Source: Verrucomicrobiales bacterium (lineage in GTDB: Bacteria > Verrucomicrobiota > Verrucomicrobiia > Verrucomicrobiales > SLCJ01). From it: a DNA stretch of 33,433 bases. The notes beneath the pieces were generated by a model, which worked only from the letters and a program-made list of their open reading frames with translations, searched no databases and was not told the origin of the DNA. Position numbers and translations under genes: made by a program. The stretch is taken from contig JAGXGH010000136.1 of the NCBI GenBank assembly GCA_024636835.1, positions 1 to 33,433 on the forward strand, in the 5' to 3' direction. Position 1 is the first letter of the stretch, and each line of letters opens with the position of its first letter. This document shows, piece after piece, positions 1 through 8,719 of the stretch.

Positions 1-795
1 GAGCGCGAAGGCAAAACAGGCGATGCCGATTCCGTCGTGTGCCCATGCAGGGAACTCTAATCTGCCAGACTCCGGAAAGAACAGCAACGCGGCGCGGATG
101 CCATTCGCGAGGATGCAGGCGACGGTTGCCCAAATCAGTACGCCCACAAGTCCACGGGCGCGGCAGTTGGCAAAGGCGCAAGCGGTGGCCGCAGCGACCC
201 AGCAGAACCACAACATCCGCAATCCACTGCATGCCGGATCGACGCCCACGGTAATCTCCCGCCAATCGAGCGCGGTGCCGAGACGCACGACATCGATGCC
301 CACGAGCGCGAGTGATCCAACCGCAACTTCGGCAGCAGCGACCCGCATCGGGTAGCCGAAATAGAACTGCAAGGAGGCTGAAATCGGAAGCGCGAGGAGC
401 ACCAGCGCGACCAGTGCCGGACGTCGATAGGCACCGGTGAGCACGGCGAGTGCAGCGATGCCCGCTGCCGAGCGGATCAACACCGGTAGCGCGTCCATGG
501 TGAGCCCGTAGATCAGAAGTAGCCCGCCGGAGATCACCAATCGCATCGGCGAGAGCGACAGCGATGCGCGATCGTTCCATGCCAGTCCGAGACAGAGCAA
601 CAGCGGAATTAATCCAAAGGGCTCGTCACCTCCGTCGTTGAAGCGCAGACCAAACCACCGCCACGTCGGCCACAGTGCAGCGAGCGTGGAAAGCGCCAGC
701 AACAGCAGCAGCGGCCACGAAGGAAACGTGCGATCGCCTTTGTCGGTGCGCAGGTCTTTCGCTGTGACGTGCGGGTTGGAAGTGGTAGGCATCAT
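1..795 (-). CDS. Exosortase/archaeosortase family transpeptidase (C-terminus cut by window edge)
   Basis: The frame is open from an ATG-ATG pair at 795/792 down to base 1 with no stop, so the C-terminus is missing. The 265 visible residues hold many hydrophobic segments, as expected of this multi-pass inner-membrane family. The three family catalytic positions are visible: Cys in DPACSGLRML (about residue 190), Arg in ANGIRAALLF (about 235) and His in AWAHDGIG (about 254). Exosortases recognise a PEP-CTERM tail, cleave it and hand the protein on for surface attachment or export. The gene upstream on the same strand, ending 33 bases away, encodes a protein with such a tail, so the two are probably co-transcribed as enzyme and substrate. 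The exact Xrt subtype cannot be assigned from this part. The family call is firm. Confidence 0.88.
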   Translation of the reverse strand, partial: MMPTTSNPHVTAKDLRTDKGDRTFPSWPLLLLLALSTLAALWPTWRWFGLRFNDGGDEPFGLIPLLLCLGLAWNDRASLSLSPMRLVISGGLLLIYGLTMDALPVLIRSAAGIAALAVLTGAYRRPALVALVLLALPISASLQFYFGYPMRVAAAEVAVGSLALVGIDVVRLGTALDWREITVGVDPACSGLRMLWFCWVAAATACAFANCRARGLVGVLIWATVACILANGIRAALLFFPESGRLEFPAWAHDGIGIACFAFAL

Positions 796-828
796 GGTTC
801 TATCGAGCTATTTTTAATGAGTGTGTCC

Positions 829-2904
829 TTAGCGGTTCCGCGCACTAAGGCGACTCCAAAGCAAGGAGAGTCCACCGATCAGCAGCAGGAAGATGGAACT
901 TGGTTCGGGGACGCTTCCTCCTCCTAAATGCCCGCCACCGACGGCATTACTTGTCACGCCTTTGGGTAGAGGAAGCGGTTGATTGACGGTTTCGCCAGGG
1001 CTGTCACCATGGTGGCGAGTCTCATCCATCACTGCGACGAAGGAGGTGAACGGGGTGACCAGTGAGTAGGTGAGCCCTAGGCTGGTGACTTCGCGTTTGG
1101 CTTCCGAGGTTTCAGTGAGTAAGGCGTAATCCGCCAAGGCGCGGACGCGCTCCCGCGCCCAGAGAATGCGTAGCGGTTCGTCGATGCTGGATTTTTCGAT
1201 CACCTCGTCATTGATCTCAAAGGTGTGCTGGTAGGGTGATCCGTCACCGAGTTTGCCATCGATATGAATGGTTCCCACTGGTGCGCCGCGCCATTTTCCG
1301 GTGATTACCAGCGGGCGGTCTGCAAAGAGATCGGGCTGCGCCTGCGGCTCGTTGGCGTAGGCGTCGAAGCCATCAAAACGCACCTTAATGTCGGTCAACA
1401 CAGGGCTGCTGACATATTCGTTGAACTCCGCCGCTTTGGCTTCGCATTGCACCGGGTCAGTGACGACGAATGGTTCGCCGCGTCCGGTGGCGGCAAGGCC
1501 CTCGATCAAGTGACGGTTGACTGATGAGCCAATGCCGAAGGCGAAGAGATTCGCATTCCCCAACTGCTCGCGGATCAGCTCAAAAGCTTCCGCTTCACAG
1601 GATACATAACCGTCGGTCAGGATGACAATGGATCGCGAGATGCCTTCATCGCCACCAAGGGAGTATGCCTTCTTTAGCGCAGGGAGAAGTTCGGTTCCGC
1701 CGCCGCCGCTTCTATCGATCAACCTCTTCGCCTTGTCGATGTTGTTGTTTGTTGCTGGTAAAGAATGGGGTGACAGCACGCGGTTCGAGCTGGCGAAGAG
1801 GAGTAAGTTGAATCGATCCTGTGGACGGAGATTTCCGACCAGTTTATCGAGCATCCTTTTGGCCGTATTGAGAGGAAATCCGTTCATCGATCCAGAAACA
1901 TCGACGACGAAGATATATTCGCGCGGCGTGATGGAGTCGGGGGTAACGCGTGTTGGTGGTTCGATTTGGAGTGCGAAAAATTTCTCGCCCTCGATTTCAT
2001 CGCCCAAACTCAGGCCGGTAGCGATTTTTTCATCCGCCATGCGATAGCGCACAATGAAATCACGATCACTGGCGTCATCGCCAGGCTCGCGTTGTAGCTT
2101 GATCTTTACGTTTCGCTCGTCGACGTACTCGACAGAATTCTGATGGGTATCGCAGGAAAGATCTTTCAGCGGCAGCGGCGTGCTGAGCATGACATTGACG
2201 CGATAATCCAAGGTCGTGTCCGGTTGGCCGGTGTCTTCTGGTGTGAGATAGGGATTGCTGACCCACTGCGCGCCATTGGTTGACTGATCCGGCGAGTGAT
2301 AACGCGGGCCGACCACGCCCGGCAGCACGAAGGTGTAGATCGATGCGGTCGGGGTGATTCGCTCGGAGTAGTGGAGGGTAACTTCAATGTCGTCACCTGG
2401 CATGATGTTGGCGACGCTCATTTGGAAAACGTTGGGCCTCTGTTGCTCCAGCAGTGATGCGGTTTTGTTTTCCTCTTTCGCCTTCTCGTAGATGGCCTTT
2501 GCCTCGACCTTTTCTTTAATGATCGCGTTGATGATACGCTCGCCGACGCGCATTTCCATGTGGTGGACGGCGGCCCCGGTCGATGCGGGGAAAAGGTAAC
2601 GGGCTTCGATCGGTTTAGTCCCGTTGTTGCCGAAGCGCTGCTTCAAGATCACCGAAGCGATGCCTCCGTTGATCGTGACGTCGGCGTGCATCGCTTTTAG
2701 TGGCAGCCGCTCCGATGCCGGTGCGTCTTCCCCGGCGCTTTGAAGCACTTCGAAGTAGGGCGCGATGGCTTGCTCTTCGGCACGAGTTGAGGTAGAACTC
2801 AATGCGTGAACTAAAAGCAAAATCCCGCAGAGGCGGAGGGCGATGTTGATCGTCCGTGCGCATTGCTGGACGAGCAGACTGTGTTGGATCGAGGTCTTTG
2901 TCAT
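829..2904 (-). CDS. VIT and VWA domain surface protein with PEP-CTERM sorting signal
   Basis: The 691-residue product starts with a long signal peptide (basic start, hydrophobic stretch ILLLVHALSS, cleavage near RAEE). A VIT (inter-alpha-trypsin inhibitor) domain follows at about 65-180. A von Willebrand A domain begins near residue 330 with an intact MIDAS motif, DVSGSMNG. The C-terminus is a textbook PEP-CTERM: a glycine-rich linker, VPEPSS near residue 665, a hydrophobic helix, and the basic tail RLSARNR. It should be exported and processed by the adjacent exosortase. The open frame reaches 3060, but that would bury the signal peptide behind about 50 residues that run into repeat DNA. ATG 2904 has GGTGG just upstream, and ATG 2925 is the alternative. 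The MIDAS motif suggests metal-dependent adhesion; the ligand is unknown. Confidence 0.9.
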   Translation of the reverse strand: MTKTSIQHSLLVQQCARTINIALRLCGILLLVHALSSTSTRAEEQAIAPYFEVLQSAGEDAPASERLPLKAMHADVTINGGIASVILKQRFGNNGTKPIEARYLFPASTGAAVHHMEMRVGERIINAIIKEKVEAKAIYEKAKEENKTASLLEQQRPNVFQMSVANIMPGDDIEVTLHYSERITPTASIYTFVLPGVVGPRYHSPDQSTNGAQWVSNPYLTPEDTGQPDTTLDYRVNVMLSTPLPLKDLSCDTHQNSVEYVDERNVKIKLQREPGDDASDRDFIVRYRMADEKIATGLSLGDEIEGEKFFALQIEPPTRVTPDSITPREYIFVVDVSGSMNGFPLNTAKRMLDKLVGNLRPQDRFNLLLFASSNRVLSPHSLPATNNNIDKAKRLIDRSGGGGTELLPALKKAYSLGGDEGISRSIVILTDGYVSCEAEAFELIREQLGNANLFAFGIGSSVNRHLIEGLAATGRGEPFVVTDPVQCEAKAAEFNEYVSSPVLTDIKVRFDGFDAYANEPQAQPDLFADRPLVITGKWRGAPVGTIHIDGKLGDGSPYQHTFEINDEVIEKSSIDEPLRILWARERVRALADYALLTETSEAKREVTSLGLTYSLVTPFTSFVAVMDETRHHGDSPGETVNQPLPLPKGVTSNAVGGGHLGGGSVPEPSSIFLLLIGGLSLLWSRLSARNR

Positions 2905-3027
2905 AGTGCCACCATGCACAGCCATTGTGAAGTGATGATGAAGTGGCAGTGAAATGTGTGTGAAATTCGTGGAGAGGTGGTTTTGACGATCTAGGCTTAT
3001 TTGATATGATTCGAAGCGCGGGATTAG

Positions 3028-3200
3028 CGGCTGCGCCGGTGTGGAGGTGTGAGCCGGCACGTCTCACCTACAGTGTGAAGTGCGGCTGTGCCGGGGGGAG
3101 ATGCCGTTCGACACGAACGGCCTACATTTTTTTTGGAGGTGCCGATTGGTGAACTGTAGGTTGGACGTGTCGGCCAACACCTTTGATCGGGCCTTGCCCG
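3028..3200. repeat. REP/BIME-like repeat cluster A (three units)
   Basis: This fills the gap between the VIT/VWA gene and the EamA gene; no ORF here looks real. On the minus strand, GTAG (3068-3071) precedes a hairpin with stem GTGAG/CTCAC (3049-3067), with a small CGGC-TGC-GCCG hairpin at 3028-3038. A second minus unit has GTAG at 3122-3125, an 8-bp perfect hairpin GCCGTTCG-TGT-CGAACGGC (3103-3121) and CGGC-TGT-GCCG at 3083-3093. A plus unit has GTAG at 3156-3159, the hairpin GTTGGACGTGTCGGCCAAC (3160-3178) and CGGGC-CTT-GCCCG at 3188-3200. The same units recur at 9980, 10468 and 11098 around the RAYT gene. Confidence 0.82.
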
Positions 3201-3233
3201 CTAGATTGTCGAAATGAAGGTAATCGCGGCCAG

Positions 3234-4196
3234 CTATCGAACACCGGCGACGGGGCGGATTTGGTAGCGCTGGAGGCCGATGACGGCGAGGATGACCAGC
3301 ACGCCGCCGCCGTAAATTCCCGCTCCCGGTGATTCGCCGGGGATAAAGAGTGTCGAAAGGATGATGCCGGCGATGGGAATGACGAAGCGGTAGGCGGCGA
3401 GGACGTTGACGGCAAAGAGGGTGGTCAGGTAGTTCCATACGGAAAAACCGACTGCTGAAACTCCGGCTAGGTAAAGGGTCGCGTAGAGGACATCGCGATG
3501 ACTAAAAAGGGCGGTGAACTGCCCCCATGCTGGGAAGGCGGTGAGGAGTAAGGCGATGCCACCACCGAGTAGCGATAGACAGGTCGCGTTGTTGGTGGGG
3601 ATGTGTTTTCTCAGCGACTGAAGGATGATCAATGCGAGCGCGCCGCAGAAGGTGGCACCGAGGAAAAAGAGCGCGCCGATGACGGGTCGACCGGCACCGG
3701 CTCCGGGTGCGGCGACAGCCCAAATGACGCCCACCGCGCCGGTGACGAGGAGCATCCATTGGGCGGGTCGCGGCCACGGGGATTTGAGCAGGAGGGGCGA
3801 AAGAATTACCCAGAAGAAATTTCCTGACACCGTGAGCAAGGAACCCAATGTGCCGCTGGCGTAGTTCATCGAGGTGTAGAAGAGCACATACTGCAAGTAG
3901 GTCTGAAGCGCGCCAAAGAGCAGAAGTGTCTTCCACGGTGCGCGTCGCAGCGAGCTTGAGAGGTTTTTGCTCAAGGGGATGAGCATCAAGCCGGCGAGTG
4001 TGAAACGTGCACCGGCGAGCAGAAGGCAGAGAGAAATGGTAACTTCGAGGCCTATTTCCGCGCTGGTTCGGTAGAGGAATTTCACCCCTGGAAATGCGCT
4101 GCCCCAGGCAATCGCACAGGCGAGCGCGCCGATGGGTAGCAACCACTTCGGGGGCGAGTGTGGTGCCGAGGAATCGTTCTCCTTTGGGTTGCTCAT
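3234..4196 (-). CDS. EamA/DMT-family transporter
   Basis: The 320-residue protein has about ten hydrophobic segments arranged as two EamA repeats, the layout of the drug/metabolite transporter superfamily. The first segment carries the typical AIAWGSAFPGVKF, and the second half carries a related AVGFSVWNYL stretch. These are inner-membrane exporters of amino acids, metabolites or drugs; the substrate cannot be read from sequence. I chose ATG 4196 (MSNPKEND) over the longer open frame to 4247 because it overlaps the stop of the upstream gene as ATGA. That overlap indicates translational coupling with the HTTM-like gene. REP cluster A begins 33 bases past the stop. Confidence 0.85.
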   Translation of the reverse strand: MSNPKENDSSAPHSPPKWLLPIGALACAIAWGSAFPGVKFLYRTSAEIGLEVTISLCLLLAGARFTLAGLMLIPLSKNLSSSLRRAPWKTLLLFGALQTYLQYVLFYTSMNYASGTLGSLLTVSGNFFWVILSPLLLKSPWPRPAQWMLLVTGAVGVIWAVAAPGAGAGRPVIGALFFLGATFCGALALIILQSLRKHIPTNNATCLSLLGGGIALLLTAFPAWGQFTALFSHRDVLYATLYLAGVSAVGFSVWNYLTTLFAVNVLAAYRFVIPIAGIILSTLFIPGESPGAGIYGGGVLVILAVIGLQRYQIRPVAGVR

Positions 4197-5176
4197 GCAG
4201 TTTGCTTTTTCGCCAGCAATGCGGCGATTGGCCGACTGATCAGCCACGGCACACCAACGAAGAAGACCGTCAGTAGGAGCATGTTATAGGTGAAGGTCAG
4301 ACCCATCACTAGTGAGATGATTTCATGGAAAATGATCAGCATCACACCGTAGATGCATGAGATCCACCGGCTGAGCAGCGCGAGAAAGCAGAACGCCTCC
4401 AAGAGCATGCCACTGGCCAGCATGGCACGTCCAATGTTCGGGTAGTCGATGAAGAATTTTTGCGCGGTTTTTTGCGCATTATCTTGGAAGGTGGATTCTT
4501 TGTCCTGCTTTGGCCCGTTGACGACATTGTAATGATCCGCGAGGTCGTTCTTGACGAGTTGGATCGGGAAGTTGGCGGAATTTTTCACCCACTCGCCATC
4601 GGATAATACCATTTTCGACACCACGCTGACCATGTAGGCGGCGCACAATGTCTGGACGGAAAAATACACGGCGAGCGTGAACCAACGCTTGGTCGCGATG
4701 ATGCGAATGGACGGATCCGGGTCGTCGTCGGTGGCGGGCTTGCCGCGCGCGCGACGGATCATGGCGACGAACAACCAGATCGTTTGAACGAGCAGAATGA
4801 GTGTCACCGGTTGGGAGTGGTGACTGACCTCTGCCGATTGTGAGTTGGTCAATGTGCCGGTAGCGATCATTAGACCGGTCATCATGGGCAGCGCCAGCCA
4901 GAGGAAGCGGTTGGCGACGTAGAGGATGATCGCACCAATCAGTAACCACGAGCAAATTTGCATCTTGGCGGGATCGTTGAGCCAGGTGAAATCCATGCCC
5001 AAGCGTGCCAAGCCATTTGGGTTGGGTTGGTTAGGAAAAAGGGTGAGTGGGAACAGCATCCAAACGATGCCGGCGAGCCCGACACGCATGAAGAACCACT
5101 CCGGCGCATCGACGGAGAATGGTCCGAGCTTTTGCTTCCAGCGCTCGAGGAATGAGAGTGTGCGGTTATTTTCCAT
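4193..5176 (-). CDS. Multi-pass membrane protein, HTTM-like (tentative)
   Basis: The 327-residue protein has about six membrane segments and a soluble loop near its middle. Its C-terminal half (a Phe-His-Glu before a helix, then FTYNMLLLTVFF) resembles the HTTM domain related to vitamin K-dependent gamma-carboxylase; I recognise the pattern only loosely. The start at 5176 (MENNRTLS) overlaps the end of the upstream 166-residue gene by 11 bases; an alternative ATG lies at 5218. Its own stop overlaps the EamA start as ATGA, so the three genes form one transcript. The function is unknown; the small partner upstream probably works with it. Confidence 0.6.
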   Translation of the reverse strand: MENNRTLSFLERWKQKLGPFSVDAPEWFFMRVGLAGIVWMLFPLTLFPNQPNPNGLARLGMDFTWLNDPAKMQICSWLLIGAIILYVANRFLWLALPMMTGLMIATGTLTNSQSAEVSHHSQPVTLILLVQTIWLFVAMIRRARGKPATDDDPDPSIRIIATKRWFTLAVYFSVQTLCAAYMVSVVSKMVLSDGEWVKNSANFPIQLVKNDLADHYNVVNGPKQDKESTFQDNAQKTAQKFFIDYPNIGRAMLASGMLLEAFCFLALLSRWISCIYGVMLIIFHEIISLVMGLTFTYNMLLLTVFFVGVPWLISRPIAALLAKKQTA

Positions 5177-5666
5177 CGATCTTAATGCTGGCGATGTATT
5201 CTGGATCGGGCGCGACAATATGGCCGTCTTCGCGATAGATGGGGATTTGGTAGATCTGTAATTCCGTCACACCTTCGAGACGGTCGGTGCTTTTGGATTG
5301 GATGGTTCTCCACAGCCAGGTGAGCGCTTTTTCTCCTGCGGGTCGGCGTTGCTCGACGGTGAGATCCCGTTTTTGCGGGGTGCTTCCGTCAGGGTTTTTA
5401 AGGTCTTTTCGTATCTTGTTGATCAAGCCATTGTATTGTTTTTTCAAACGGGCGGTGCGGGTGCCGAGGCTGACGTATTCAAGTGGTAAAGGCGTGCCGT
5501 TCTGATCAGCGACAAACACCACGTAGTCGAAGTCCGTGAAGTTCGAATACATCGGGAAGTGCGAAAGAGGGTAGTTCTCTTCAGCAATCCACATCACAGC
5601 GACCAGCACCAGAGTGAGACGCAAGGGGAGCACTCGCCAGAGTCTTTTTAAAAAGGACAAAGCCAT
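5166..5666 (-). CDS. Conserved hypothetical, single N-terminal membrane anchor
   Basis: The 166-residue protein has a basic start, one hydrophobic helix (residues 12-27) and a soluble remainder that probably faces the periplasm. A motif YPLSHFPMYSNF sits just after the helix. I have the impression that such motifs occur in small partners of HTTM-like proteins, but this is not verified. It is the first gene of a tight three-gene run with the HTTM-like protein and EamA transporter. No catalytic motif is seen and no function is assigned. The coupled overlaps support it being a real gene. Confidence 0.6.
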   Translation of the reverse strand: MALSFLKRLWRVLPLRLTLVLVAVMWIAEENYPLSHFPMYSNFTDFDYVVFVADQNGTPLPLEYVSLGTRTARLKKQYNGLINKIRKDLKNPDGSTPQKRDLTVEQRRPAGEKALTWLWRTIQSKSTDRLEGVTELQIYQIPIYREDGHIVAPDPEYIASIKIDGK

Positions 5667-5722
5667 CGGATGGATAGTAACAACGATGCAAAAGTTTGCG
5701 AGTATTGGTTTTTTCTCAGGGC

Positions 5723-5754
5723 AAAAAAAATGGCTCGGTCTAAATACCGAACCA
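5723..5754 (-). terminator. Rho-independent terminator of the small gene at 5784-6020
   Basis: On the minus strand a 9-bp stem (TGGTTCGGT / ACCGAGCCA, one G-T pair) with a six-base loop is followed at once by eight T residues. It lies 30 bases past the stop of the 78-residue gene and separates it from the downstream three-gene run. Confidence 0.85.
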
Positions 5755-5783
5755 TTCTTGAGCGTGATTAAAGGTGCGATGCT

Positions 5784-6020
5784 TTAGTCTTTGGTTGCGT
5801 AGTAGATGACAGCTGCTGCGGCGGCGAGACCGAGAATGCCGCCAGGGATTCCGAGTAATCCTCCCTCTTGTTTCTCCGCTTTTGCGCTCTCTTTGGTGGA
5901 GGCTTCCGCTTTCAGCTCAACGGTTTCTTGCTGGGTGATGGGCTCCGCTTTCACGGCGCCGGCGTGAGAGCTCACAGAGAAGGTGGCGAAAGCGATGACG
6001 GGAAGAAGGTTTTTTAACAT
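5784..6020 (-). CDS. Small secreted or membrane-tethered protein, hypothetical
   Basis: The 78-residue product has an N-terminal signal peptide (MLKNLLPVIAFATFSVSSHA), a charged Glu/Lys/Ala-rich middle, and a Gly/Ala-rich hydrophobic C-terminus (GIPGGILGLAAAAAVIYY). It is probably exported and held in the membrane by its tail. A clear terminator follows, so it is likely a single-gene transcript. I know no function for it. Confidence 0.6.
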   Translation of the reverse strand: MLKNLLPVIAFATFSVSSHAGAVKAEPITQQETVELKAEASTKESAKAEKQEGGLLGIPGGILGLAAAAAVIYYATKD

Positions 6021-6101
6021 GTGGGCGATTCAAGCGGATGTGGGTAACGATGGGAAGCGAAATTTTTCATAAGTTGCGGAGCGGAGTTTCTAAGTTTGTT
6101 A

Positions 6102-6157
6102 GTTTTCAGTTTTCAGTTTTCAGTTTTCAGTTTTCAGTTTTCAGTTTTCAGTTTTCA
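6102..6157. repeat. Heptanucleotide tandem array, GTTTTCA x8
   Basis: There are eight perfect head-to-tail copies of GTTTTCA. The array lies in the 343-base gap between the 78-residue gene and the MFS-PlsC gene. Apart from this array and the one at 6323-6354 I see no gene, RNA or clear promoter in that gap. A plus-strand open frame across it has a Phe-Gln-Phe-Ser repeat only because of the array and is not a gene. Confidence 0.95.
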
Positions 6158-6322
6158 GAATTTCGGGTGGGTGGCTTCAGAGAGGCCTGCGGGTGGGGAT
6201 TTAGTGTGGCAAGCGGTGTTGGCTTGGCCTGGACTTGGTTGTTCGTTCACCGCTCAAGCCACCTAGAAGGATGGCTTTCCATATTGCTGCCTGCGCCTGC
6301 CCAGTGCGCCATTCTACCTGCG

Positions 6323-6354
6323 CCTGACACCTGACACCTGACACCTGACACCTG
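6323..6354. repeat. Heptanucleotide tandem array, CCTGACA x4.6
   Basis: There are four perfect copies of CCTGACA plus CCTG, ending 9 bases before the stop of the MFS-PlsC gene. The unit differs from that of the array 170 bases away, but the 7-base period is the same. Confidence 0.93.
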
Positions 6355-6363
6355 CCGACGTGC

Positions 6364-8262
6364 TCAGCGCTCCCGGGGATTGGCGAGCATGTCGTCTATG
6401 ATGCGTTGGGCCTCTTTGGCGGTGACGTCTTCGGGAGCGATGGGTTCGGCGAACTGGACGCGGACTTTGAGGGGCAGGCGGCTGGGCAGGCCTTTCATCA
6501 GTCCTTTGCCCCAGTGGCTGAAAAACGACCCGAAAAGGCCAGACATGGCGACGGGGACTACAGGCGTGTTCGCTCGTTTGGCGATGATTTCCATGCCGCG
6601 TTTGAATTCGTTCAGCGTTCCGTCTTTGGTGAGTTCTCCTTCGGGGAAGATGCACACGACTTCATGGTTCTTGAGGGAATCGACACATGCCTTGATGGCG
6701 GCTGATGCCTTGCCGCCTTCGGTGTTGATAGGGATGGCTCCGGCGGAGCGGAGAAACCAATTTGCCCAAGGCATGTCGTAGAATTTTTTCATCATCAGGA
6801 AACGGACAGGGCGGTCGCATCCTGCGGACATGATAAAGGCATCGATGTAGCTGACGTGGTTGGCAACGATAAGTACGCCGCCTTTTTCTGGTAGTCTCTC
6901 CGGGTGAATACTGCGCACGCCGTAGATGAGGCGAAGCCAGGGCATGACGATGGCTCGCAGGGTGTCGACGGGAAGAAGCTTGGCGGTGTAGAGTGTGGTG
7001 GCGGCTGTAGTGATGGCTGCGAAGTAGAGTTGGTTGGCGGTGGAGAGACCGAGGGATTTAACGAGAAGCAGCTGGATGCCGACGGCGGCGAGGTTGGTAA
7101 TGGCGTCGAGCATGGACGAAGCGGCGAGCATTCGTCCACGTCGATCGGGTGAACAGACGTCCTGGAGGTAGGCGTTGAGTGGGGTGAGGAAGAGACTTCC
7201 GGAAATCCCGAGCAGGACGAGGATGGTGATGTATTGCCACGTTCCGGGGGCGTCGCTGATGCCGAGGAGAACACAGGTGACAGTGAGTCCGAAGCCGCCA
7301 AGAGGGACGAGTCCAAGTTGGATGCGACGTCGTGAAAGGACGGCGGCCAACGCGCCACCAACAGCTGCGCCAGCGCCGAGGCTCGCCATCATTTGCCCTG
7401 CGATGCTGCCTGCCTCACTGGTGCCGCCGGCGATTTCATCGGCCTTTTGGGTGACGACGAGAAAGACGAACATCCCGAACGCCCAGAAGTAGGATTTTCC
7501 GAGAGCGCTACGCCGTTGACGTTTTTCGGAGAATAGCTCGCGAAGGTAGCTGAAGTGCTTGGTGAAAATGTCGGCGGTGAATGGTTTTGGATCGTGCGGG
7601 AGGGTGATACGCATCCGCGCGCTGAACCAAACGGCGACGATAGAGATGACAAAAAGCGCTGCCATTGGCAGGGCAGAGGCAGTCCAAGCGTCGAAGCCAG
7701 GTTGCATTTCAAGTTTTTCGTAGGCAAGGCCACCGATGGCTGATCCGGCGATGATGGCAATGATGACGAGCATTTGCATCCATCCTGAAGCAGATCCGAG
7801 GCGGCGGCTGCCGAGGAGTTCTTTGACGATGCCGAGTTTTGCCGGGGCGAAGACGACGGATTGAATGGAGATGAGGAAAAACCCGATCACGGCACCCCAG
7901 ATCCACGAGGCTTGGAGTGATGCGGCGATGATGAGGAAGCACGCGAGCTGCAGCCACATGCAGGTGAGGATGACGCCGCGTTTCGAGTAGCGGTCGGATG
8001 CCCAACCGGAGATGGGGGAGAACGCGATGTAAGCACCTGCGGCAAGTGCGGAAAGGACGTGTTGGAACGGAATGACGGCACCAAGGAAAGGAACCGTCCA
8101 CGTGATGCTGAGGTTCAAGGCAACACCGAGAAGGAGGAACTTCACGATGTTGTCGTTGAAGGCGTTCAGGGTCTGGACGCAGAGTAGATTGCGGAACGAT
8201 GGCCAGTCCTCACCATCGGGCAACTCATCGAGTGATTCGGGGAGTGGGTCGTTGGTTGGCAT
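6364..8262 (-). CDS. MFS transporter-lysophospholipid acyltransferase fusion
   Basis: The 632-residue protein joins two known modules. Residues about 22-430 are an MFS permease of the lysophospholipid transporter (LplT) type, with NAFNDNIVKFL near the start and the loop SDRYSKRG. Residues about 440-632 are a PlsC-type acyltransferase: the HX4D motif is NHVSYID (His469, Asp474), and FPEGELTKDG begins near residue 539. Family knowledge predicts that the permease half flips lysophospholipid inward and the acyltransferase half re-acylates it, which is a phospholipid repair route. The acyl-ACP synthetase domain found in three-part LplT-Aas fusions is absent, so acyl donors must come from elsewhere. 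It lies 18 bases from the DUF3307 gene upstream on the same strand. Confidence 0.88.
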   Translation of the reverse strand: MPTNDPLPESLDELPDGEDWPSFRNLLCVQTLNAFNDNIVKFLLLGVALNLSITWTVPFLGAVIPFQHVLSALAAGAYIAFSPISGWASDRYSKRGVILTCMWLQLACFLIIAASLQASWIWGAVIGFFLISIQSVVFAPAKLGIVKELLGSRRLGSASGWMQMLVIIAIIAGSAIGGLAYEKLEMQPGFDAWTASALPMAALFVISIVAVWFSARMRITLPHDPKPFTADIFTKHFSYLRELFSEKRQRRSALGKSYFWAFGMFVFLVVTQKADEIAGGTSEAGSIAGQMMASLGAGAAVGGALAAVLSRRRIQLGLVPLGGFGLTVTCVLLGISDAPGTWQYITILVLLGISGSLFLTPLNAYLQDVCSPDRRGRMLAASSMLDAITNLAAVGIQLLLVKSLGLSTANQLYFAAITTAATTLYTAKLLPVDTLRAIVMPWLRLIYGVRSIHPERLPEKGGVLIVANHVSYIDAFIMSAGCDRPVRFLMMKKFYDMPWANWFLRSAGAIPINTEGGKASAAIKACVDSLKNHEVVCIFPEGELTKDGTLNEFKRGMEIIAKRANTPVVPVAMSGLFGSFFSHWGKGLMKGLPSRLPLKVRVQFAEPIAPEDVTAKEAQRIIDDMLANPRER

Positions 8263-8280
8263 GCGTCCGGAAGAGGGAAG

Positions 8281-8688
8281 CTAGGCGCCTACACCAAAGT
8301 AAATCGCCACGGTAAATCCAACTTTGCAGAGAATGTGGAATGCTTGGTCGCCTGCAAAGTTCGTCCATTTCTCGCACTTTCCGAAATCGATTGCCCAGTG
8401 GCAGATGAACTCAATGAGCGCAAAGAGCGCAGAACCAGTGACAATCCAGACCATGCCGGAGTGAACGAGTGAGTGCGCAGTGAGGCAATACGCCCAGAGG
8501 TTTCCCGGGAAGGGATCGCCCTCGGGGTCGGGCATCTTGATGTTACGGTTCTTTCCTGCGGCGAGAAATGGCCCCTGTAGTGGGAAGTCGCAGATTGCAT
8601 GGCCAATGACCAAGGCAAAGAATAACGAGAGGGCGCCGACGGGTGAATTCAGCGCGCCAGTTGAAAGCGCAGTGGCGAGGAAGTCCAT
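8281..8688 (-). CDS. DUF3307-like membrane protein
   Basis: The 135-residue protein has about four hydrophobic segments. Polar residues inside them (GHAICDFPLQ near residue 29, TAHSLVHSG, FICHWAIDFGK and DQAFHILCK) match the His/Asp pattern of DUF3307 proteins as I know the family. The spaced His residues suggest a metal or intramembrane site, but no activity is established. It lies in a same-strand run between the cyclic-nucleotide-binding gene and the MFS-PlsC gene. Confidence 0.65.
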   Translation of the reverse strand: MDFLATALSTGALNSPVGALSLFFALVIGHAICDFPLQGPFLAAGKNRNIKMPDPEGDPFPGNLWAYCLTAHSLVHSGMVWIVTGSALFALIEFICHWAIDFGKCEKWTNFAGDQAFHILCKVGFTVAIYFGVGA

Positions 8689-8719
8689 GGGTTATCTGGG
8701 GGGATGGTTCAATGGTAGA

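Noticed and set aside
23..434. Several ORFs on both strands at the window start
   Set aside because: They are shadows of the exosortase frame, which is open over the whole region and carries the family motifs.
3061..3130. Terminator (hairpin 3103-3121 then T-run) on the plus strand
   Set aside because: There is no plus-strand gene upstream to terminate. The hairpin carries a GTAG foot on the minus strand and fits the repeat units better.
6038..6334. 98-residue plus-strand ORF with a Phe-Gln-Phe-Ser repeat
   Set aside because: The repeat peptide is only the translation of the GTTTTCA array. It has no start context, and the rest looks unlike protein.
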